The notes: generated by a model not told the origin, from the letters alone. A DNA stretch of 64,000 nucleotides from Acholoe squamosa (GCA_949317995.1 OX439041.1:14043501-14107500); one strand, 5' to 3'; numbered from the stretch's first letter, positions 34,924 through 43,170 are shown. Numbers and translations are program-made.

Positions 34924-35584
34924 TTTTATGCAGTTCCTCTACCGGAACCGGGAGAGAGTATTGGGGAGAAGGGCCAGTCAGATCTATGACCTCTACCTGT
35001 GAATACCCCCCTTGGTGAGCAGGTAAAGGTGTCCCTTGTGTTAAATCCACCACTTTAATGGGGTTGACTGCTGGTGATGACGATGTGAGGTCTATGACCT
35101 CTATTGGACTGACCTGGGGAGAAGGTTCCTCCGGAGTTACTGGCGAGTAAGTGGCGGACGTAGGTGCTTCAGTGGGGGGCTGGTAGTTCAAAGGTGCCGG
35201 GGGATTGATGAATTCAGTGTCAAAATCGCCGTCGCCAGCTTCCTGAGGAGTGCGATCCCGGACGCGATCCAGGAAATCAGTGATTTCGCCATGAAGAGCT
35301 GCAAGAGCGGCTTCCTGTTCTCCTGCATCAGGCACTTCAGTTGGAAGCCGAGCGGGAGTTGCAGGTGGTTTATCAGCTGAGGCTGGAGAGGTGGGAGGAG
35401 GGGCGACGCCCGACGTCTTTTTCACTGTCTGTTTAGGTGTGGGAACAGTCAGTGGAGCCAGTTTTTTAGCTGCTACTCTCCTGACACTAAGTCCCGTCTT
35501 CATGCGACCAGGCATTGTTCTCCTTAAAGATGAAAGGGTGGCAGGGCTGGAAGGTGCAGGAGCAGGACGGCGAACAGCAGACAA
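34904..35584 (-). CDS. Disordered protein with three SUMO-interacting motifs, C terminus cut by satellite junction
   Basis: From ATG 35584 on minus, 226 residues. The first ~80 are basic and Ala/Pro-rich (MSAVRRPAPAPSS, RRVAAKKLAP). A short predicted helix follows (EAALAALHGEITDFLDRVRDR). The last third has three copies of a SIM-type motif: IEVIDLTSS (residues about 159-167), IKVVDLTQG (about 174-182) and VEVIDLTGP (about 194-202). V-I-D-L-T is the classical SUMO-interacting core, and tandem copies are known to bind poly-SUMO (for example RNF4). No RING or protease domain is visible. The final ~6 codons lie in the satellite at 34904-34923, so a C-terminal domain may have been lost. A CTATAAAG box sits 43 nt upstream. 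Function is inferred: targeting SUMOylated host proteins or bodies. Confidence 0.7.
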   Translation of the reverse strand: MSAVRRPAPAPSSPATLSSLRRTMPGRMKTGLSVRRVAAKKLAPLTVPTPKQTVKKTSGVAPPPTSPASADKPPATPARLPTEVPDAGEQEAALAALHGEITDFLDRVRDRTPQEAGDGDFDTEFINPPAPLNYQPPTEAPTSATYSPVTPEEPSPQVSPIEVIDLTSSSPAVNPIKVVDLTQGTPLPAHQGGYSQVEVIDLTGPSPQYSLPVPVEELHKMYISWC

Positions 35585-35913
35585 ACGTCAGAAAAGGTTT
35601 GATGAAGATCGAGCAGCTCAAGCCTTCTTTATAGTAACTATCCTAAAATGATCCTGGGACGTTCCCTTGTCATTCAGATAACGTACAACCACGTCCATGA
35701 GTCGTAGATAACCGTGCTTTTCCATTCATAGTATGTTTTACACTCAGACAGCGTTGTTTTGGAAAAAAGTAAAAAGCTAAACTCAAATAAAAAACCGTGA
35801 TAACACTCAGTCAACGTTCAGGGTTAGGTGTGTAAGACGAATCTCGTTGTAACCGTTTTGTGATAAACGCAGACCATTCGTCATTTTTCAGAACGAGCTT
35901 CTCTCAAGCAGAC
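35585..35913. promoter_or_regulatory. Divergent intergenic region
   Basis: About 330 bp between the minus-strand SIM gene and the first plus-strand gene; no open frame of interest. It is the only point in the element where transcription direction changes, so it should hold both promoters. Confidence 0.5.
35627..35634 (-). promoter_or_regulatory. TATA box of the SIM-protein gene
   Basis: CTATAAAG on minus, 43 nt before the ATG at 35584. The identical octamer precedes the gene at 36803. Confidence 0.6.
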
Positions 35914-36570
35914 ATGGCTAACTGTTATCCTTTGCCTTTGTCTTTGACCGTAGGTCACAAAAGGCATCAGGAGGTGTTTATTTCAGACATCAGGAGGGGC
36001 GTAGAAGAAGGTAAGGTGTGGGCTGTGTGGAAATTCTGTCCTGAAAATTTCAACAGGGATCTTTACATCCCTCCTAACTGTAACTTCAAACAATGCTTCT
36101 TGCACAACCAAACCACTGCATTGGTTCCTAGTGGACCCTCTGTGAAAAAACTTATCTCAGAAAATGGGGAAAGTTTTTTTTCAGGTGTTCTTTTGGGACA
36201 TGGTGCCATGGTACACTTGATGTCAAGGCATTCCATTTCCTCTGGAAGTTCAAAAGAATTCATCTTAGACAGACAAAAACCCTTTTTTCTCAGGGATCAA
36301 CCTTTGGGGGCAGGACCTGGTAATTCAGTTTTCATCGATTCTACTATGGTGAAGGCTTTGATTAAAGCCACTTTACTTCACCCAGACAAAATTACACACT
36401 CTCTAGGTTCGAAAATTTTCTATGAAAGAGGATTCAGGACAGAGATTGGACACAATTACCATGGGTGCTGTCATGTTGTGAGAGTTATAACTGAAATAAC
36501 TGCCTCCCATGAAAAAGGTCAGCTCAAGGTGGTAACAGCCTACCCCGTATCTCATTTTTGGTCCTCCTAA
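35914..36570 (+). CDS. Polinton accessory protein, C terminus BECR-ribonuclease-like (tentative)
   Basis: 218 residues from ATG 35914 (MANCYPLPLSLTVGHK); an upstream GTG at 35860 is in frame but less likely. I do not recognise the N-terminal two thirds, which contain RDLYIPPNCNFKQCFLHN and VKALIKATLLHPDKI. The end (FRTEIGHNYHGCCHVVRVIT ... QLKVVTAYPVSHF) has the pattern G-x-H followed by two strands and a final TAYP. That pattern recalls the C-terminal strands of Barnase-EndoU-ColicinE5/D-RelE (BECR) metal-independent RNases. This is a pattern resemblance only. The frame is intact. It is the first gene of the rightward accessory block. Confidence 0.6.
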   Translation: MANCYPLPLSLTVGHKRHQEVFISDIRRGVEEGKVWAVWKFCPENFNRDLYIPPNCNFKQCFLHNQTTALVPSGPSVKKLISENGESFFSGVLLGHGAMVHLMSRHSISSGSSKEFILDRQKPFFLRDQPLGAGPGNSVFIDSTMVKALIKATLLHPDKITHSLGSKIFYERGFRTEIGHNYHGCCHVVRVITEITASHEKGQLKVVTAYPVSHFWSS

Positions 36571-36745
36571 TAAAACTGAAAAGAAATAAACGATGATCCT
36601 CAGGGTAAGGCCCCTGGGCTAAACCCACCCTTCCACATGTTTTCCCCTCTTTTCAACATGCTCAGGCACTGACCCTGACGTTTGTTTTGTCCTTAAGCAA
36701 TAAATCATTTCAGAAAAGTGCGATAAGGAAAGACTGACAGGTTTC

Positions 36746-36753
36746 CTATAAAG
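36746..36753 (+). promoter_or_regulatory. TATA box before the 36803 gene
   Basis: CTATAAAG 50 nt upstream of ATG 36803, identical to the octamer at 35627-35634 on minus. AATAAA signals for the preceding gene lie near 36583 and 36700. Confidence 0.55.
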
Positions 36754-36802
36754 GTTAAACGGGGACTAAACCATCATTTGACACAACAACCTTCGCCCTA
36801 CC

Positions 36803-37426
36803 ATGTCGCGTTACTCCCTGCAGCGTGTATTAGAACAACGTCACCCCGACGACACTCAAGTTCTGACGTACGTCAGGGAAAGAAAGGAAATTATGTGCTG
36901 CTCTTCAAGCTGTTTCAGGTATGTGTGCAAATACTTGAAAGAAACTGTTCTTCACCGGAAAAAATTAAACTTAGTTTTTTCTTCAGTTGAATCAAGTTTT
37001 ACATCCAAAGACAGAAAAACCTTGAGAAAAATGGTTTTGAGTCATAACTTGTCAAAATTTTCAGCGGTGGAAACCTTGGGTTATGCCCTAAAGCATGGAA
37101 GAAAGGGAAAGGGCCCACGGAAAAACCCCTTCCATTGGGAAGCATTGAAAGCGGCAGAAGAGCATCACGCCAAAGAAAATCCCCCCCAACTTAACCAGCG
37201 TCTTGATTTCTTCATGTCTATTTTGGACCTTCTAGCTGAGTGCTTAGAAACCAAAACTTTGTTTTCCTCCTGCCCCATATTTCACATCCCATCATCGTCC
37301 CTGGATCGTTTCAGTGTTGAGGAGAAACAAAAAGTGTGGTTTTATCTGGCTATGTGGTGCACCCAGCTTATCTCCCTTACTCACTTTTTTCACCACAATC
37401 AGCTCGCTTTACACTCAACATCATAA
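36803..37426 (+). CDS. Hypothetical helical Polinton accessory protein
   Basis: 207 residues from ATG 36803, intact. Not recognised. The composition is mixed and mostly helical, with a Cys-rich patch (MCCSSSCFRYVCKYL), a basic stretch (LKHGRKGKGPRKNPFHW) and two hydrophobic helices near the end (FMSILDLLAECLE, WFYLAMWCTQLISLTHFF). Its place between the RNase-like and death-domain genes suggests the same accessory module. An all-helical signalling fold or a DNA-binding protein are both open. Confidence 0.6.
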   Translation: MSRYSLQRVLEQRHPDDTQVLTYVRERKEIMCCSSSCFRYVCKYLKETVLHRKKLNLVFSSVESSFTSKDRKTLRKMVLSHNLSKFSAVETLGYALKHGRKGKGPRKNPFHWEALKAAEEHHAKENPPQLNQRLDFFMSILDLLAECLETKTLFSSCPIFHIPSSSLDRFSVEEKQKVWFYLAMWCTQLISLTHFFHHNQLALHSTS

Positions 37427-37448
37427 CAAATTTAAACGAATGAAGAAC

Positions 37449-37795
37449 GATGTAACAGGCTGACCTAAAGAGGGGGAAGGTAATGGAAGAGTAATATAGG
37501 ACAGGGTAGAATAGGGTAGGGTAATATAGGGTAGAGTAGGGTAGGGTAGGGTAGGGTAGGGTAGGGTAGGGATGGGTTGGGGTGGGCTTAAAAACTATGG
37601 GGTGGGGGGGTGGGGGCACCCCTCAAGTATGGGGGGTTTGGGGCTTGTTGGCCCGGGCTGGTCGCCCAAATAACCCACCTAACCCACCCACCCACCTAAA
37701 CTACCCACCCACCTACCCTACCCTACCCTACCCTACCCTACACTACCCTACCCTATATAAGTTTACTGTATGCTTCCTAGCCTGTCATAACCTAC
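37449..37795. repeat. Fold-back insertion of (GGGTA)n and (TACCC)n arms
   Basis: Left arm 37491-37571 is a run of GGGTA units; right arm 37713-37755 is a run of TACCC units. Outside these, GTAACAGGCTGACC on the left mirrors TAGCCTGTCATAACC on the right. The roughly 140-bp centre is G-rich on the left half and C-rich on the right. The structure can form a long hairpin and G-quadruplex-type folds. It separates the 36803 and 37842 genes. Confidence 0.75.
37753..37761 (+). promoter_or_regulatory. TATA box of the death-domain gene
   Basis: CTATATAAG, 81 nt before ATG 37842, directly abutting the right arm of the fold-back insertion. Confidence 0.45.
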
Positions 37796-37841
37796 CTACC
37801 TACCTACCTACCTAACTTCCTGGATACCTTTTTTGGCTGCT

Positions 37842-38471
37842 ATGGAGTTTCACCTTTTGGACGAGTTGTTATTCAAGATCAGTGAAAAAATATCGGAAAA
37901 AGACTACCCTCGATTAGAGGTTTATCTAGGACTCAGACTAAGTTTAATGGATTACATGGAAGAAACACCATCTCTTCGTTCTATGGGGAGAGAAATGCTT
38001 ATATCATGGAACAGAAAGAACGTGCGTTGCAAGTGGATGGTATTAAGACATGCATTAAGTGACATAGGTCGTTACGATCTCTCTGAATATTGCAGATGGT
38101 ACATGCAGTATTACGACGTAGTGGACCATTGTGAAATACCTCCAGAAGAGTGGAAAGTTGATACTTTGTTCGTAAACCTGGCAGACAAGTTAAAGATGAT
38201 TGACTGGAGAAAACTGGGAAGACAACTGGGGTTAACCGAGCACGAACTTGATGTCATTACCTCCCCTGTTCCAGGGAGAAAAGGTGTCACAAATCCTGTT
38301 TTCGAAGTCCTTATGGTGTGGAAGCATAGAGAAATATCTCATCCAAGTTGTCTTATAGCAAGTTTGAACAACATGGGGCTTTTTGACGTAGCTCTTTACG
38401 TGGAAGGATTAAGAGAGGGCTTTTCTTACTTAAAAGAGGCCGAGGTGGCTCCTTTGGTCACTTTGGTTTAA
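37842..38471 (+). CDS. Tandem death-domain protein of a Polinton
   Basis: 209 residues from ATG 37842. Two copies of a death-fold six-helix pattern are visible. The first, about residues 5-85: LLFKISEKISEKDYPRLEVYL, GLRLSLMDYMEE, REMLISWNR, then MVLRHALSDIGRYDLSEYC. The second, about residues 100-195: LFVNLADKLKMIDWRKLGRQL, GLTEHELDVI, FEVLMVWKHRE, then LIASLNNMGLFDVALYVEGL. Each shows the death-domain signature of W/Y-x2-L-x3-LGL, a Trp in helix 5 and a final L-x2-AL-x-x-hG-x-x-D. No kinase, caspase or membrane segment is present, so it would be an adaptor- or decoy-type molecule in the cytoplasm. The frame is intact although the next gene is dead. Host capture is likely; DED or CARD assignment instead of DD is the alternative. 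Confidence 0.75.
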   Translation: MEFHLLDELLFKISEKISEKDYPRLEVYLGLRLSLMDYMEETPSLRSMGREMLISWNRKNVRCKWMVLRHALSDIGRYDLSEYCRWYMQYYDVVDHCEIPPEEWKVDTLFVNLADKLKMIDWRKLGRQLGLTEHELDVITSPVPGRKGVTNPVFEVLMVWKHREISHPSCLIASLNNMGLFDVALYVEGLREGFSYLKEAEVAPLVTLV

Positions 38472-38485
38472 GATTTCATCCAACA

Positions 38486-39410
38486 TGGATCACAAGGAAA
38501 AGGAGATTATTTTTGACCCACGTCTACAAAGCCCCTTCACTATGATTATAGCTGGACCTACTTCTTGTTGAAAAAGTCAACTTGTTTTCAAGTTGATTAA
38601 AGGTGTAGATGAGCTAGTAAGGGAGTGGTCATTATTCATCAACAGGGGGGGGGTGGTGGGTTTGAGGGGGGGGCGTAAAATTTTCAGACCCCTCCCGAGG
38701 GGGGGGCTAAAAAAATTTTGACCCCTCTTGAGGGGGGGGCTAAAAAAATTCACCCTCTTTTTAGCAAAAAAGCCCGCGTGCTACTATAGATCAAAGAGGG
38801 GCGCGAAAACTCTCCGCGCCTCCGGCGCGGGGGGGGCGCAGAAAATTTTGACTGCCGTCGAGGGGGGGGCGTAAAAAATTTTCGCGCATCCGCGCGAAAA
38901 CCCACCACCCCCCCCTGTTGATAAATAATGACCACTCCCTAACTCCAAAAATACACGACATATACTACTGCTACAGTCAATGGCAAGATGGATTCGACGA
39001 AATGGTTAAGTTGGGGGTTAAGTTCAACTAAGGTCTTCTTTCAGAAGACTTTTTGTTTGAGGATAAAAGAGACGTGACTAAACATGGACTGGTCATAATA
39101 GACGACCTTATGGATCCCGAGTATGTTCCCACCATAATGAAGCTTTTCACTGTGGGCTCTCACCATCGCAGTTTAAGTGTAATTTTTATTACTCAAAACT
39201 TTTTTTAACAATCCTGCCTTCAGAACATTGAGCTTAAATGCACACTACCTAGTTGTTTTTAAAAACCCTAGAGACATGAGTCAAATAGGACACATCAGCA
39301 AACAGGCCTTTCCTGGACAGAAATCCTTTTTGACGGAGGTATATAACTCAGAAACCAAAGAGAAACATTCATACATCCTATTGGACTTTAAGCAGAGCAC
39401 AGGGTAAGGA
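38486..39410 (+). pseudogene. Polinton packaging ATPase, interrupted by a MITE
   Basis: Starts MDHKEKEIIFDPRLQSPF at 38486. Walker A (IIAGPTSC then KS) has TGA in place of the invariant Gly codon at about 38567. A MITE follows the codons for VDELV. Beyond it come the middle part (QDGFDEMVKLGVKF, a TAA, then FEDKRDVTKHG), Walker B (LVIIDDL), YVPTIMKLFTVGSHHRSLSVIFITQ, a frameshift at a T7 run (about 39201-39207), and KNPRDMSQIGHISKQAFPGQ to the end near 39405. The protein would pump DNA into the capsid; this copy cannot. Homologous to the remnant at 1-620. Confidence 0.9.
38619..38935. mobile_element. MITE with long inverted ends and TAA target-site duplication (PIF/Harbinger-like)
   Basis: Termini GGGAGTGGTCATTATTCATC ... 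and ... TAAATAATGACCACTCCC continue inward as G-rich and C-rich tracts for about 40 bp with one or two mismatches. TAA flanks both sides. Codons of the ATPase on either side are in the same frame if the element and one TAA are discounted, so the insertion point is exact. A 3-bp TWA duplication is characteristic of PIF/Harbinger. The interior has several G8-type runs and TTTTTAG/CTAAAAAA repeats and no transposase. Confidence 0.85.
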
Positions 39411-39504
39411 ACAGCATAACAACTCCTTGGAATACCTTGGTTTTCATTCCTCAAGCTTCAACTTCGAAAAGAAAAAGATAGACCAAAAGATCTGCTTCTG
39501 GAGG

Positions 39505-39841
39505 AAAATTTAAAATTTTAAGGAAACATTACCACTTGTTGAAACACATATCCAAGTGTTCCTCGGCAGAGTGTTCCCACATAATTAAAGGTCTCAGCGA
39601 TTAGGTCATCAGGTTGATGAGTCAAATTTGTGTCAACGTGATGAACAAAAACCTGTTGCGTAACGAGTCAGACGCAGTTAAACGTTTATCACCCTACAAG
39701 AAAGAACTGAAGTCAGTCACAAGGCACAAGGCTATGGTAAAGCAGAAGAGGAAAACCTTTGAGCAAAAGGGTGGATTCTTGGGAACCATTTTGGGTCTAG
39801 CCTTACCCCTGATAACAGGTCTCATAGGAGCACGTCGATAA
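39505..39841 (+). pseudogene. Small Polinton minor virion protein with hydrophobic tail
   Basis: The open part starts at ATG 39617. Upstream codons in the same frame (KFKILRKHYHLLKHISKC, HIIKGLSD, then TAG at 39602-39604) belong to the family too, so the N terminus is lost. The body is basic (LLRNESDAVKRLSPYKKELK, KAMVKQKRKTFEQ) and ends in a glycine-rich hydrophobic segment GGFLGTILGLALPLITGLIG. I know this layout from small proteins encoded next to Polinton capsid genes; by analogy with adenovirus cement or membrane-active proteins it may disrupt membranes, which is inference. Confidence 0.6.
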
Positions 39842-39846
39842 GAATC

Positions 39847-40791
39847 ATGTCTTATTCAAGGATGGCCCTCGTAAGGGCGGATCTTGTTCCCCGAGAAAAA
39901 AACCCTTCTATTGTTACTTCTACCTCTCCTCCCCAGCCTGGACCTAGTGTTCAAGACCAGTACTACAGCACTCAACTTTTAAGAGAAGGTTTAACTCCTG
40001 ATTCCAGCCTGGTTCAAGTCCTAATCCACCTTCAAAGTAAAGCACATGAGGTGCTTAACTCTCCTAACCTCAAACTGAAGGAAAAGTTAAGACAGTACAA
40101 TCAACTTATGATAAAGTCGGGAATTTTAACTAAAAAAGCCAAGGCCTTAGGAGAACATAGGGAAGGGACCTATCCTGGTCGAGAAGTAGGGCAAGGACCT
40201 GCAGCAGCAGCAGCTAGGGGTGTGAACAATTCTTTAGAAGACACCAACGACGGCAACGACGATGACGACACTTTCACAGAGACTAGAGACGTTCCACAAC
40301 TTTCTGACGATTCAGACGGAGAGAGTGTAGACGAAGTCAAAGGGGGGGAAGGTCCTGGACCTCGTGCAAGAGACAACACAGTGGGTATGGACGCCGACAT
40401 AAAAGAAAGAATACCCGCAACTTACAGAACGACTGCTAAAAATCTCTACAGAGAATTATCTCGTCACGGAAGTCAGATATTGAATTGGAACAGAGACGGA
40501 GAAATATATGTTAACAGGGAACGTGTGCCTGGAACTGACATAACAGATTTGTTAGCTTTTGCTGCCAGACCAAAGTCTTTGAAAAAGGACCAACCTAAAG
40601 GAAGCCAGCTCTTCATAAGATCAGTTAAAAGGTTGAACCCCACCTTAAAATTTGTCAAAAACAAGTCGGCTTTTGCAGGGCACAGTGCTTCTTTTGCTGC
40701 CAGTCCCTTAAAGAGAGCATCCCCTATCAAGAAGAGGAAAGTAAGTCAAAAAGGAACCGGATGTAAGTTTATATGGCGCACAAGGCTTTGA
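39847..40791 (+). CDS. Polinton virion-associated protein (YRTTAKNL family)
   Basis: 314 residues from ATG 39847, intact. N-terminal Pro-rich leader, then a helical part (DSSLVQVLIHLQSKAHEVL ... LKEKLRQYNQLMIKSG). A Gly/Ala-rich and acidic linker (DDDDTFTETRD, DDSDGESVDEVKGG) follows. The conserved C-terminal domain is ATYRTTAKNLYRELSRHG, ILNWNRDGEIYVNRERVPGTDI and DLLAFAARP. That last block recurs in uncharacterised metazoan Polinton proteins. A basic tail (SPLKRASPIKKRK) resembles a nuclear localisation signal. It overlaps the integrase start by 19 nt. Role unknown; core or assembly protein is likely from context. Confidence 0.7.
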   Translation: MSYSRMALVRADLVPREKNPSIVTSTSPPQPGPSVQDQYYSTQLLREGLTPDSSLVQVLIHLQSKAHEVLNSPNLKLKEKLRQYNQLMIKSGILTKKAKALGEHREGTYPGREVGQGPAAAAARGVNNSLEDTNDGNDDDDTFTETRDVPQLSDDSDGESVDEVKGGEGPGPRARDNTVGMDADIKERIPATYRTTAKNLYRELSRHGSQILNWNRDGEIYVNRERVPGTDITDLLAFAARPKSLKKDQPKGSQLFIRSVKRLNPTLKFVKNKSAFAGHSASFAASPLKRASPIKKRKVSQKGTGCKFIWRTRL

Positions 40792-41837
40792 AGAAAGATG
40801 TCCTCAGGTTTTACACAGATCCTGAACAACCTGGAAGTTTTACCAGTGTATCTAAACTTTAACGTCATCACTTCAAGAAAACAAAGAAAAAAAAACATAG
40901 AACAAGCTTTGGAAGATGTAGACGCATACACCAGACACAAACCTTACAAAAGAAGATTTCCTAGAAGAAAAACACAAACATGGGGCATAGACAAACAGTG
41001 GCAACTTGATCTCATAGACATGCGAGAATTTTCAAAGGAAAACAAAGGATACCAGTACATTCTAGCGGGAATAGACGTGTTTTCAAGGTATGGTTTTGGA
41101 CAACCTGTGAAAAGTAAGAGAGCTGATGACGTCACAGAGGCTTTAAAAAAAAATGAGCAAAGAAAGAAAACCTCAACAAATTCAAACTGACAAGGGCAAA
41201 GAGTTCGTCAACAAAATTTTCAAAAAATACTGTGAAGATCAAAACATCAATTTTTTCACAGGAGAAAACGACGACGTGAAGTGTGCCTTAGCCGAAAGGT
41301 TTAACTCTACTATACAAGGAAAAATGTGGAGATGTTTCTCTCATTTCAATAACTACAAATGGGTTGACTTGCTGCCTGACTTGGTTAAGTCCTACAATCT
41401 AACTTACCACAAAACCTTCGGAGCTGCCCCTTCAGACATAAATAAAGACAACTCAGAAGTCTTGTTTTACAGGTTGTACGATCAACCTCAAAAGAAAAAA
41501 GTTCCTGTCAAATCAAGTGCAAATGTTGAAAACAAAGAAAACATTTAACAGAGGGTACAAACCTAATTGGACTGAGGAAATATACACAGTCGACGATATT
41601 TCACCCAAAGGGTACCACCTCAAAGATCTCCTTGGAGAAGAGATAAAAGGAAGCTTCTACGAACCTGAAGTTCAGAAGGTGCAAGTCCGTCACGGAAGAA
41701 GCTACAACATAGAAAAAATAGTAAAATACAGAGGAAAAGGCAAGAAAAGAGAAGCCTTGATCAAGTGGAAGGGTTATGGAGACAAGTTTAACTCTTGGGA
41801 ACCTGTCAAGAACATAGACAAATGGCGTTTACCTTAA
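40773..41837 (+). pseudogene. Polinton integrase with C-terminal chromodomain, frame-broken
   Basis: Begins MAHKALKKDVLRFYTDPEQP at 40773. TAA at about 40860 and a shift at an A9 run (about 40888) precede DAYTRHKPYKRRFPRRK. The retroviral-type catalytic core has WQLDLIDM (first Asp), IQTDKGKEFVN (second Asp, after a shift at the A9 run 41145-41153) and CALAERFNST (Glu), so the DDE triad is visible. After a third shift near 41530-41545 comes YTVDDISPKGYHLKD and a chromodomain: YNIEKIVKYRGKGKKREALI, KWKGYGDKFNSWEP. It would insert element DNA, with the chromodomain steering to methylated histone tails. Two of the shifts sit in long A runs, so sequencing error is possible for those. Confidence 0.92.
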
Positions 41838-43158
41838 CTTTACCTAGTAACTCGTCTATGAACGTGTTTCCTGACAACACTTTAACCAGTTACAACACAA
41901 TTTTGGCAGAATACATTAACTCTCCTACTCAGTTAGAGTGTGCTCTTCAAGAAATAACCTGTCCTACCACGTGGTACAACGTTAAAGAAGAACCCATTCT
42001 CTTGGCAGAGGGAGAAAACGACCTGAAAAACAACCTCCGCACTGTAGTAGCTTTATTAAAAAAACGCAGAAGAGAATTTTTTCCTCTGGGAAAACCAGGA
42101 GCCCATAGTGTCTTCAGTAGATCTTCAAGCTCTACATAGAATCTATCAGCCCAATCTGCTTTGAAGAGAGGAGTAAAAATAACAAAAAACCTACGTCATG
42201 TCGACCCTGTGGGACTGACTGAAACCATTCCTCCTGCTGGTCCTGAAAGTGAAAGTCCACAAACTCCTGCTGCTGCGACTGAAACGCCATCTGGAGGATT
42301 CACTCCTAACCAACCGACGCCAGAAAAGGAGGAGAAGGAAGAGGAGAAGGATAAGGGGGAAGGTGGCACGGCAGGCAGAGAGAAGAGGGAAATATCGCCA
42401 GCTGTGGCTGAAGTGATGTCTATGGATGAGAGGGGAAAAGGTCTGTTTCTTTTTTCGAAGAAAATGCCGTCTTCACAGACTCTACTCATGTTTCTCCTCT
42501 GTCTCCCAGTCAGTTACAGGCTGTGAAAATATATACACGCTTCAAAGAAATAAGCAGATACCTCTCTAAGTATTACTTCAAGGAAGGAAGTACCTACAAT
42601 ATGTTTGCCTTAGAAGGTGTGAACCTGGAAAGCAACTCAGAGTTGATAGGATACTTGAACAGGACCATAAATAAACTACAGAGCATGTTGGTAAGAAAAC
42701 TAAGAAACTACAGGAAAAACAACAAAGCCACCCTGTTTCACTACAACAAATATACAATGAAAAGTGTAGTTTCCTTGCCTCCTGGTGTGGTCATGCAACT
42801 CCCAGAAAACTTAGGGAAACAATTAGGTTTCGACGGAAGTGTTTTCCTAAGTGGAAAAACACAAAGCCCCTACGTGGTAGACCTTCAGTACAAAAGTCGA
42901 TGTGCTTTTGTGTACTCTGACATAGTCAAGCACAGTCTTGTGGGTGATTCTAAAGCACCCCTTCTGAGGCAAATAAACATAAATCGCTACAATGGTGACA
43001 TGCAAACCATAAGTTTTCAGAACTTGATATATCTGCCAGTCACTAAAACCACCTTCAGACAAATAGGGATATACTTAAGAGACAAGACCGGGGAACCAAT
43101 ACCATTTGAAAGCGGATCAGTGTCGGTGGTACTTGCCTTCAGACCTCTTCTGGGATAG
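41822..43158 (+). pseudogene. Polinton penton (minor capsid, single jelly roll) with a long low-complexity insertion
   Basis: N terminus at ATG 41822: FTLTLPSNSSMNVFPDNTLT ... QEITCPTTWYNVKEEP, the hallmark start of Polinton penton proteins. After a stop at 42139 and a frame change, 42161-42440 is Pro/Glu/Lys-rich (PAGPESESPQTPAAATETP, EKEEKEEEKDKGEGG). From 42523 the jelly roll resumes: YYFKEGSTYNMFALEGVNL, FHYNKYTMKSVV, CAFVYSDIVKHSLVGDSKAP, PLLRQININRYNGDMQTISF, and TGEPIPFESGSVSVVLAF. The insertion is unusual for this family. It overlaps the integrase 3' end by 16 nt. In capsids this protein forms the fivefold vertices. Confidence 0.85.
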
Positions 43159-43170
43159 GGGCATACAACC

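Noticed and set aside
37491..37755. Telomere or interstitial telomeric repeat
   Set aside because: The GGGTA unit is not the TTAGGG or TTAGG motif common in animals, and the arms are inverted around a spacer inside a Polinton, which fits a fold-back insertion better.
40149..40400. Minus-strand Ser-rich frame opposite the YRTTAKNL-family gene
   Set aside because: Shadow of the acidic linker of the plus-strand gene.
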